From positions 30,439 through 37,602 of the forward strand of contig DBVN01000085.1 of NCBI GenBank assembly GCA_002308515.1: 7,164 nt of DNA, given 5' to 3'. The stretch's first letter is position 1; each line of letters begins with the position of its first letter. The position numbers were made by a program, and so were the translations under genes. A model generated the notes under the pieces. It was given only the letters and a program-made list of their open reading frames with translations, ran no database searches and had not been told where the DNA came from. The stretch comes from Verrucomicrobia bacterium UBA1263. GTDB lineage: Bacteria > Verrucomicrobiota > Verrucomicrobiia > Limisphaerales > UBA1412. Below are positions 1 through 5,754 of the stretch, piece by piece.

Positions 1-85
1 GGCGGAGCTGCTGACGCAGACGCTCCTTGCGTTCCGCCTTGTCCATCGCCTTCCAGCGATCTATGTACCACTTTAAACCCGCCAT
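1..85 (-). CDS. Start of an unidentified gene downstream of the MsbA-like transporter (partial, N-terminus only)
   Basis: An ATG at 85-83 opens a frame that stays open to the window edge, giving 28 codons. The peptide starts MAGLKWYIDRWKAMDKAERK and continues with Glu, Arg, Leu and Gln; it is strongly basic and amphipathic, with no signal peptide or membrane segment in the visible part. The start lies 25 nt after the stop of the transporter gene on the same strand, so co-transcription is likely. A weak GGA sits only 3 nt before the ATG, so the ribosome site is poor. I do not recognise the family from so short a piece. From its position after an msbA-like gene, a lipid A or lysophospholipid acyltransferase or another LPS assembly gene would be a reasonable guess, but nothing in the residues shows it. 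Confidence 0.6.
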   Translation of the reverse strand, partial: MAGLKWYIDRWKAMDKAERKERLRQQLR

Positions 86-110
86 GAATCCAATCTGTTT
101 TAAAATTTTA

Positions 111-1937
111 TTAATCTAATTGTGTGAACTGAAGATCATACAGCCGTTTGTAAACACCGCCATTCTTCAGCAGTTCCTCATGTGTTCCCGATTCCACGAT
201 CCGTCCCCGATCCAAAACCAGGATCACATCCGAATCATAAATAGTAGAAAGCCTGTGAGCGATACTGACGCTGGTGCGTCCCTTCAAAAGCTCTTCCAAT
301 GCCGCCTGAACGATACGTTCGGATTTTGTATCCAGTGCGCTGGTTGCTTCGTCCAGCAGCAGGATCGGCGCGTCTCTCAGCAAGGCGCGCGCGATTGCCA
401 AACGCTGACGTTGGCCGCCGCTCAGCATCACGCCACGCTCACCCACATGTGTTTCGTAGCCGTCCGGTTTCTGCAAAATAAATTCTTCCGCCAGTGCCAG
501 CTTAGCTACCTTTTGGATCTCCTCAAAACTCGCGCCTTCTTTTCCATAGGCAATGTTATTGAGGATCGTATCATCAAACAAAAAAGTATCCTGAGTAACG
601 ATCGCCATCTTCTCATGCAGATCGTGTGTCGTTACCTCCCGGATATCTGTTCCGCCGATCGTAATACGTCCCGTTGTGGGATCATAAAAACGCAGGATCA
701 AATGCAGAAGTGTACTCTTGCCGGAACCCGTCGCACCCACCAGCGCGATACGCTGTCCCGGTTTGATGGTCAGATTGATATCCGATAAAACCATGCGGTC
801 ACCATAGCTAAAGGAGACATGATCGAAAACGATCTCCATATCCTGCGAGGATAATTTCTTCGGGTGTACCGGCTCCGGCACATCTGTCTTGACCTCCAGC
901 AACTCATAGATGCGGTCACTGGCCGCCGCTGCCTGAGCCAGTTCCGAGTAAATCTTGCTCAGCGATTTGATAGGCTGATACATGAGGAAAAAGCTGCCGA
1001 TGAACGCCAGAAAATCCGCCGGCGACATTTCTATTTTCCCCATCAGTTTGATATAGACCAAAACCAGCGCCGCACCGATCGCCCCCAGTATCTCAATGAG
1101 GATACTAGGCATTTCATCCGCTCTGACTTGACGCATTCTCAAGCTGACCTGCTCACGCGAATTTTTCCGGAATTTCTCATTCACCACATTTTCCAGATTA
1201 TAGGATTTGATGATGCGTATCCCGCTAAACGCCTCCTGCATGATCTTGCCCAGCGAAGCCAGCATATTCTGTAAACTAACTGTCGCTTTGCGGATCTTGA
1301 TCGCGTAAATGCGGATCGGCACCACACATAATGGAAATATGATCAACGTCACTCCGGTCAGTGTAGGATAATTATACAGCAAATATGCCGCCAGTGAAAT
1401 GACTGTGATCGGATCCCTGACGATCGTCGGCACAGCGTGTGTGATCGAATTCTGGATGCTTTGTGTGTCATTAAAAACACGGGAGATCAATTCACCACTG
1501 TTGCCCTTGGTGTGAAAATGGATAGAGTGCGACATGAAATGTTCAAAAAGCCGGTTGCGCAAATTCATCACACCGCGCGTTCCAACCCACTTGATCATGT
1601 ACACATTGATATAGGTGCAAACTCCCTTGAGGATCATCACACAGGGAATGCTGGCGATGATCAGTAGCAGTCCGGCTGTGGGAACAGCCCCTTCCCCCCT
1701 TGGCAGATAATCCGCGATCTTTTGGATCAGATCCTGCACAAACTGCGGCGCCATCTCGATCTGTGTTGACATCGGCACATCATACTGTGAGGGGAAAATG
1801 ACACTGACCGCGAGCTTGATCGTGATCATCAATAGCGGCACCACTAATCCGCTCAGTACGCCAAACACGATGCCCAGCACCAGCCGCCTTTTATAGCAGC
1901 TGATCAATCCCCAAATCCTTTTGAGCAATATTCTCAT
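111..1937 (-). CDS. msbA: MsbA-like lipid A / lipid exporter, ABC half-transporter with fused ATPase
   Basis: This 608-residue protein is a type IV (ABCB-like) half-transporter: an N-terminal six-helix membrane domain (about residues 15-325) fused to a nucleotide-binding domain (about 368-600). Hydrophobic segments lie near 17-47, 88-112, 170-190, 192-212, 280-299 and 307-323. The ATPase motifs are all intact: A-loop Tyr378, Walker A GATGSGKST at 401-409, Q-loop Gln449, signature LSGGQ at 505-509, Walker B ILLLDE at 525-530 with catalytic Glu530, D-loop SALD, and the H-loop His561. Such proteins dimerise in the inner membrane; MsbA flips lipid A-core to the periplasmic face using ATP. It is slightly longer than the enterobacterial protein (582 residues), mainly because of a roughly 40-residue polar loop between helices 1 and 2. 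It follows the kinase gene by 11 nt, supporting a shared transcript and an LPS role. No strong Shine-Dalgarno is seen; AAGGG lies 14 nt upstream. Substrate is inferred from family and context; a multidrug or other lipid exporter remains possible. Confidence 0.85.
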   Translation of the reverse strand: MRILLKRIWGLISCYKRRLVLGIVFGVLSGLVVPLLMITIKLAVSVIFPSQYDVPMSTQIEMAPQFVQDLIQKIADYLPRGEGAVPTAGLLLIIASIPCVMILKGVCTYINVYMIKWVGTRGVMNLRNRLFEHFMSHSIHFHTKGNSGELISRVFNDTQSIQNSITHAVPTIVRDPITVISLAAYLLYNYPTLTGVTLIIFPLCVVPIRIYAIKIRKATVSLQNMLASLGKIMQEAFSGIRIIKSYNLENVVNEKFRKNSREQVSLRMRQVRADEMPSILIEILGAIGAALVLVYIKLMGKIEMSPADFLAFIGSFFLMYQPIKSLSKIYSELAQAAAASDRIYELLEVKTDVPEPVHPKKLSSQDMEIVFDHVSFSYGDRMVLSDINLTIKPGQRIALVGATGSGKSTLLHLILRFYDPTTGRITIGGTDIREVTTHDLHEKMAIVTQDTFLFDDTILNNIAYGKEGASFEEIQKVAKLALAEEFILQKPDGYETHVGERGVMLSGGQRQRLAIARALLRDAPILLLDEATSALDTKSERIVQAALEELLKGRTSVSIAHRLSTIYDSDVILVLDRGRIVESGTHEELLKNGGVYKRLYDLQFTQLD

Positions 1938-1948
1938 TTTGTTATTCG

Positions 1949-2842
1949 TTACCCTTGAAAATTCGATTTCAGTTTGTTCATGACCTCATCCATTATCCGG
2001 CGGTAATCCTCCCGGGCACAGTCATGCACTTTTCTCCAGCGGTGATATTCTTCATAAAACCGCTCACAGCATAGAACGGGCGAGATTCCCTTTCTGCTCA
2101 GTACGGCATAAATGCTTTTCAATATCTCCCAAAATTCATTATATATATATTTTAGCGGGATCTCTCCGTTATATACTTTGGCATCCAAAAAATCACAAAG
2201 TCCAAAGCACTCATTCCCCTGCTCATCCGTGCGCTGATAGATATTATCAAAGTGGAAATCACGGTGTGTGACTCCGGACGAGTGCATTTTCCCCATCATT
2301 TCTGCCAGTACCGGGATCATGCCGTTCAATTTCGATTCCGGGTCGCTTTCCTCACTCAACACCTGATTCAGGGTCCGCAAGTTCGGAAGATAATTCGTCA
2401 CCATATATTCCGACTTTAGAAATGGCCCTTTACGTTTTTCCTCAATAAAGAGATCAGAAGGAATATCCATCCCTGCCCGACGCATCCGTTCTCCGGCGAT
2501 CGCCCCCCGGATTGATCCGGCAAATCGAAACAAATAATGAGCACCATACTCCCTGTTTTTCCGCATGACTCGCTTGATGAATACCTCTCCCAACATCCCT
2601 TCCAATCGGGTTTTCACACTGGTAACGATCCGGTAACTTTGCGAAGAATGCCGCAGGACTTCCCCTTTGTCGAAGATATCATCCAGGCGCGAATCCAACA
2701 CCGCTTCCTTGATCCTCTCCGCATCGGCTCCGTCAAAAAAAAGACGAAAACACCCCTTGGATGCCGAGACTTCAGCACCGGCATTCCGGATATACTCCAG
2801 GAGCGCTTTTCTTTCAGGGAACGGTATCTTTCGCCAATCCAT
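1949..2842 (-). CDS. Lipopolysaccharide kinase (Kdo/WaaP)-like protein, second of a tandem pair
   Basis: Protein-kinase-like fold of the WaaP/KdkA type, 297 residues from the chosen start. Visible landmarks are a candidate ATP-binding lysine in VFIK (Lys90), the catalytic loop HRDFHFDN at 193-200, and a metal-binding DFG equivalent CDFLDA with Asp217. Family members phosphorylate heptose or Kdo in the LPS inner core on the cytoplasmic side; the exact acceptor here cannot be read. No signal peptide or membrane helix is seen. A longer frame could begin at 2881, but the ATG at 2842 is preferred for three reasons: it has AAGGA 9 nt upstream, it matches the MDWRKIPF start of the upstream paralogue, and it falls 1 nt after that gene's TGA, whereas the longer form would overlap it by 38 nt. 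Where the upstream copy has Glu113 in the likely C-helix, this copy has Ala114, with a Glu four residues later. It lies just upstream of the MsbA-like gene. Confidence in the kinase-like fold is good; LPS substrate is inference. Confidence 0.75.
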   Translation of the reverse strand: MDWRKIPFPERKALLEYIRNAGAEVSASKGCFRLFFDGADAERIKEAVLDSRLDDIFDKGEVLRHSSQSYRIVTSVKTRLEGMLGEVFIKRVMRKNREYGAHYLFRFAGSIRGAIAGERMRRAGMDIPSDLFIEEKRKGPFLKSEYMVTNYLPNLRTLNQVLSEESDPESKLNGMIPVLAEMMGKMHSSGVTHRDFHFDNIYQRTDEQGNECFGLCDFLDAKVYNGEIPLKYIYNEFWEILKSIYAVLSRKGISPVLCCERFYEEYHRWRKVHDCAREDYRRIMDEVMNKLKSNFQG

Positions 2843-2843
2843 A

Positions 2844-3770
2844 TCACGATGTCCTTTGACTATGTATTGAATCTCTGGCAAAACTCAGTTTCAGTCTGTT
2901 TATCATTTCATCAATATCTATCTTGTAGTCCATCTTTGAAATGTGATGATTCTTTATTTCTCGCTCATACGTACCATAGAAACTTTGGATGTAATGATCC
3001 GAGGAAACTTTTTTGATATACGAGTTCTCTATGATATTCCCGATCATTCTCTGGATATCATTATATACATATTTCTGCGGTATCGTTTTGGGAAAAAACC
3101 TCGCACCCAAAAAATCACAAAGACCGTAAGAATCTGCCGGACTTCTATCCTGAGATCCTTCTTCGCATACATAGATGTTTTCCAGATGGAAATCACGGTG
3201 CGCCACATCTGCCAAATGCATCCGTGCCGCCAGCTCTCCGATCCGAGTAAAAATCCCATTCAGCGTTTCCTCCCGGTCTTCATCCATAAAAATATCGTGC
3301 GCCGTTTTCATGACCGGGATAAAATGGAACAAAAGATACTCATTTTCCAGAAAGATACCCCGCCGTTTTTCTCCCACCAGAATAATTTGAGGCACTGTGA
3401 TCCCGGCCGCCTGTAAACGCTTGGCTACAATCTCACCACGAATAGAAGTCCCGTAACGAAAGAAATTATGGAGCCAGTACAGTGGTGATTTTCTATAGAT
3501 TTTTTTGATAAAATAAACACTCCCGTTTTCAGATTCTACTTTCAGACTTTGAATAAACCTGTAGCTTTGAGAAGAGGTGTGAATCACTTTTCCCCGGTTT
3601 TGGACTTCGTCCATGGATCCCTTCAAAACGGCTTCCTTCACTTCATTCTGATCGGCTCCGGGAAAAAGAAGGAAAAAGCACCCTTTTTGAACCAGTACTT
3701 CGGCTCCGGTATCTTTGATACAATCCAAGAGTGCTTTTCTTCCTGAAAACGGGATTTTTCGCCAATCCAT
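2844..3770 (-). CDS. Lipopolysaccharide kinase (Kdo/WaaP)-like protein, first of a tandem pair
   Basis: A 308-residue protein kinase-like enzyme of the WaaP/KdkA type, expected to use ATP to phosphorylate an LPS core sugar in the cytoplasm; the acceptor is not deducible. Landmarks are YFIK with candidate ATP lysine Lys89, a probable C-helix with Glu113 in SIRGEIVAKRLQAAG, the catalytic loop HRDFHLEN at 191-198, and CDFLGA with the metal-binding Asp219. About 70 residues precede the kinase core, and 41 of the first 71 residues match the downstream paralogue (counted by eye), including KGCF, KEAVL and SSQSYR. The start at 3770 shares 17 nt (TTTCGCCAATCCATATC on the plus strand) with the paralogue's start. 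The ribosome site is weak (AAGAAG). It lies 41 nt after the oxidoreductase gene and 1 nt before the second copy. Its DNA is AT-rich: two 60-base lines (2881-2940 and 3481-3540) count only about 30 and 28 percent GC, against about 62 percent for one line in valS (6721-6780). A small-molecule or protein kinase of related fold is the alternative. Confidence 0.75.
   Translation of the reverse strand: MDWRKIPFSGRKALLDCIKDTGAEVLVQKGCFFLLFPGADQNEVKEAVLKGSMDEVQNRGKVIHTSSQSYRFIQSLKVESENGSVYFIKKIYRKSPLYWLHNFFRYGTSIRGEIVAKRLQAAGITVPQIILVGEKRRGIFLENEYLLFHFIPVMKTAHDIFMDEDREETLNGIFTRIGELAARMHLADVAHRDFHLENIYVCEEGSQDRSPADSYGLCDFLGARFFPKTIPQKYVYNDIQRMIGNIIENSYIKKVSSDHYIQSFYGTYEREIKNHHISKMDYKIDIDEMINRLKLSFARDSIHSQRTS
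2852..2856 (-). promoter_or_regulatory. Ribosome binding site deciding the start of the second kinase-like gene
   Basis: AAGGA read on the minus strand lies inside the last codons of the upstream paralogue and is separated from the ATG at 2842 by 9 nt (CATCGTGAT, which includes the upstream TGA stop). It is the clearest Shine-Dalgarno in the window. The layout, with a stop and start one nucleotide apart, suggests that ribosomes finishing the first kinase re-initiate on the second. Confidence 0.6.
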
Positions 3771-3811
3771 ATCTGACGACTTCTTTTAGAGCGTCAGCTC
3801 ACCGAGTGGAG

Positions 3812-4837
3812 CTAGATCGTGATGATCTGGCCGGTTTGCACCGATTTCTCTTCGGCTTCGCAAACACGCAGAGAATTTACTCCGTCCTGCGGAGTCAGTA
3901 TGGACGGCTTGGTTCCCTTGTCCACTGCTTCGGCGACATGGCGCAGTTCACCCACATAACCATCATCACCTTCCGGACGGATCACCAGCGCGGGCTGTCC
4001 CGGTTCATACAGCTTCAGGGCGTCCGCGCCGCGGGTAGTATCCATCTCCAGCGTCGCTTTCTCAAAGTTGACTGTGAACCCGGCCGCGAAACCGAATCCC
4101 TTCACCATAGCCCAGCTGCCTTCCGCTGTCACCACAGCGCCATTCTCATAAATGTAGTTGGCCATCACATGATCCACCGCGCCGCTGGCATAAGTCGCGC
4201 CGCGCGCGAAGACCGCCTTGGGCATCCCGAAGCAGTACAGTACAAAGTCCAGATCATGCACGTGCAGATCATACAGGGCACCGCCGGATTCCTGTCCCTT
4301 GAGGAAGCTGGAAACACCCCAGCCTGGTGCCTCGGACACACGACGGAAACGCGCCGCCACTACCTTTCCATAACGACCGTCATCGATCAGCCGTTTCAAA
4401 TAGCTCCATTCCGGGAAGAAGCGCACACATTGAGCCGGCATCAGTATTTTGCCACTCTCTTCCGCGACCGCTTTCATCTCCAGCGTCTGAGCCAGTGTAC
4501 GAGCCATTGGCTTCTCGCAGATCACATTCTTGCCCGCTTTCAGCGCGGCGATGCTCACATCTTTGTGCGCCATCGTCGGCAAGCATATATCCACCAGGTC
4601 GATCTCCGGATTGCTCAGCAGCTCTTCCACTTTCTGAACGACCTTTGTTTGTTTATAGTCGATCTTCAGACCTTCTCCGGAACCCAGGTTCCCGGCAAAC
4701 AGTTTGGATAGGTCACCATCCTCCGGCAGAGGACGGGCTTCGCAAACCATCGTTACATTCGCATTCGCCACCTTTTTCCAGGCGCGAAAATGGGTCATTC
4801 CCATGAACCCTAAACCGATAATTCCAACTTTTACCAT
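3812..4837 (-). CDS. Gfo/Idh/MocA-family NAD(P)-dependent oxidoreductase
   Basis: A 341-residue soluble dehydrogenase of the glucose-fructose oxidoreductase / inositol dehydrogenase family, which oxidises or reduces hydroxyl groups of sugars, inositols or nucleotide sugars. The N-terminal Rossmann fold begins at residue 3 with GLGFMG (8-13) for NAD(P) binding. The family EKP motif is at 108-110 (Lys109 is the usual catalytic or structural lysine), and the substrate-side motif GGALYDLHVHDLD spans 185-197, with Asp190 and His194 in the catalytic positions. The C-terminal domain carries the typical beta-sheet half. Length matches the family norm. The start at 4837 is fixed by the Rossmann strand beginning immediately. 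It follows the TIM-barrel gene by 22 nt, with no good ribosome site, suggesting one transcript and consecutive or reversible steps on the same sugar. Substrate is unknown: both a catabolic role and synthesis of an envelope sugar fit the neighbours. Confidence 0.88.
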   Translation of the reverse strand: MVKVGIIGLGFMGMTHFRAWKKVANANVTMVCEARPLPEDGDLSKLFAGNLGSGEGLKIDYKQTKVVQKVEELLSNPEIDLVDICLPTMAHKDVSIAALKAGKNVICEKPMARTLAQTLEMKAVAEESGKILMPAQCVRFFPEWSYLKRLIDDGRYGKVVAARFRRVSEAPGWGVSSFLKGQESGGALYDLHVHDLDFVLYCFGMPKAVFARGATYASGAVDHVMANYIYENGAVVTAEGSWAMVKGFGFAAGFTVNFEKATLEMDTTRGADALKLYEPGQPALVIRPEGDDGYVGELRHVAEAVDKGTKPSILTPQDGVNSLRVCEAEEKSVQTGQIITI

Positions 4838-4859
4838 ATTATTGAATCTTTTCTTGTTT

Positions 4860-5690
4860 TTATTGGATCTCAGCCATCAGCTTCTCTGCCAGCTGACGAC
4901 CTGCGTTTAAATCAATGATGCGCTGATCTCCCGCCTCACGTTCCAGCGAAAAATCACCGTTGAAACCGATTTGATTAAGTTTAGTGAAGAATTGTTTCCA
5001 ATCCACTTCACCTGTTCCCACGGCCACTTCCGTTCCCCAGGTTCCGGGAACCTTGGTGCGTGTCGCATCTTTCAGGTGACACTGCACGATATACCCGGAC
5101 AAGGTATCGATCACCTTGATGGGATCGCCGTTACCATAGAGCAATATGTTGGCCGGATCATAATTCACCCGGACATTCGGACAGTTCAGTGAATCCAGGA
5201 ACATCTTCAAATGCGGCGCTGTTTCCTGACCGGTCTCCAGTCCCAGATTCATACCGTTGTCCCGAAACAGTTCACTCAGCTGCAGCATCCGATCCCGCAG
5301 TTTATTATAACTGGGATCTTCCGGCTCATGCGGAACAAATCCGGCATGGAATGTCACTAGTTTGATGTTGAATTCTTTCGCTACTTCCACGATTTTCTGG
5401 AAGTGCACCCAATTCGCTTCCCAGTTTGCGTCGGGAACGATCCCGCCCGTGCGGCGGATGGATTCCAGCGATGTATAATCCTCGCCGATCGTTTCCGCCA
5501 TTCCGGAAATCACCTGGATCCCCGCATTTTTGAACATATCCGCCAGTCCTTTCCAGGCTTCCGGATCCTTGACCAGCGGCGAGAGCGCCAGCTGGACATA
5601 ATGAACGCCCACTTTTTGGATTCGTTCCACCAATTCTTTCGCGTTTGTGGCCTGCAAAGACCAACTGCACACTGCTAAACGGTTTTTCAT
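4860..5690 (-). CDS. Sugar phosphate isomerase/epimerase family protein (xylose isomerase-like TIM barrel)
   Basis: A 276-residue single-domain TIM barrel of the AP endonuclease 2 / xylose isomerase-like type. Members bind a divalent metal and isomerise or epimerise sugars, keto-sugars or inosose. The four expected metal ligands can be seen on successive strands: Glu152 in LGLETG, Asp178 in NYDPAN, His205 in QCHLKDA and Glu250 in SLERE; His115 in FHAGF and the GTGEVDW loop (225-231) are also typical. There is no signal peptide, so it should act in the cytoplasm, although many relatives in PVC bacteria are exported. The start MKNRLAVCSW matches the usual first strand. The gene begins 64 nt after valS and ends 22 nt before the Gfo/Idh/MocA gene, a partner commonly found with this family. 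The substrate cannot be assigned from sequence. A GGAG lies 19 nt upstream, too far for a normal ribosome site. Confidence 0.87.
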   Translation of the reverse strand: MKNRLAVCSWSLQATNAKELVERIQKVGVHYVQLALSPLVKDPEAWKGLADMFKNAGIQVISGMAETIGEDYTSLESIRRTGGIVPDANWEANWVHFQKIVEVAKEFNIKLVTFHAGFVPHEPEDPSYNKLRDRMLQLSELFRDNGMNLGLETGQETAPHLKMFLDSLNCPNVRVNYDPANILLYGNGDPIKVIDTLSGYIVQCHLKDATRTKVPGTWGTEVAVGTGEVDWKQFFTKLNQIGFNGDFSLEREAGDQRIIDLNAGRQLAEKLMAEIQ

Positions 5691-5712
5691 ATCTATAATA
5701 TCTTATAAACTC

Positions 5713-5739
5713 CAAAGGGATACAAAATGTATCCCCTTG
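5713..5739 (-). terminator. 12-bp hairpin after valS, possible terminator or operator
   Basis: On the minus strand an inverted repeat with core GGGATACA-TTT-TGTATCCC extends outward to a 12-bp stem with one G-U pair and a 3-nt loop. It starts 15 nt after the valS TAG and ends 22 nt before the next ATG. The position suits a 3' end or attenuating hairpin for valS, but it is followed by GAGTTTATAAG rather than a run of T, so it is not a textbook intrinsic terminator. The dyad could equally be an operator, and the AT-rich TTTATAAGATATTATAG after it could hold a -10 element. No convincing -35 was found. Confidence 0.4.
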
Positions 5740-5754
5740 AATATTCAAAATCAG

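Noticed and set aside
101..110. Palindrome TAAAATTTTA after the transporter stop
   Set aside because: A 10-nt AT-only palindrome in a short AT-rich gap is expected by chance and has no loop or GC stem for a terminator.
120..1667. Several plus-strand open frames opposite the ABC transporter (120-788, 864-1274, 1437-1667)
   Set aside because: All are antisense to a full-length transporter with intact motifs and show low-complexity shadow-type translations.
2842..2881. Longer start of the second kinase beginning MPEIQYIVKG
   Set aside because: It overlaps the upstream gene, has no better ribosome site, and is absent from the paralogue; the ATG at 2842 explains the data better.
2537..3016. Plus-strand open frame across the junction of the two kinases
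   Set aside because: It is antisense to both paralogues, whose homology to each other fixes the true reading frames.
3771..3811. Small inverted repeats (AGCTC...GAGCT and GAGC-TGAC-GCTC) in the gap between the oxidoreductase and the first kinase
   Set aside because: The stems are only 4 to 7 bp with a bulge and compete with each other; they are followed by AAAAG instead of T residues, so a terminator or switch is not supported.
3731..4711. A 326-codon open frame on the plus strand, opposite the oxidoreductase and the start of the first kinase
   Set aside because: It lies antisense to a gene with clear Rossmann and EKP motifs, its translation has no recognisable domain and is rich in His, Arg and Gln as expected of a shadow frame, and it crosses a gene boundary.
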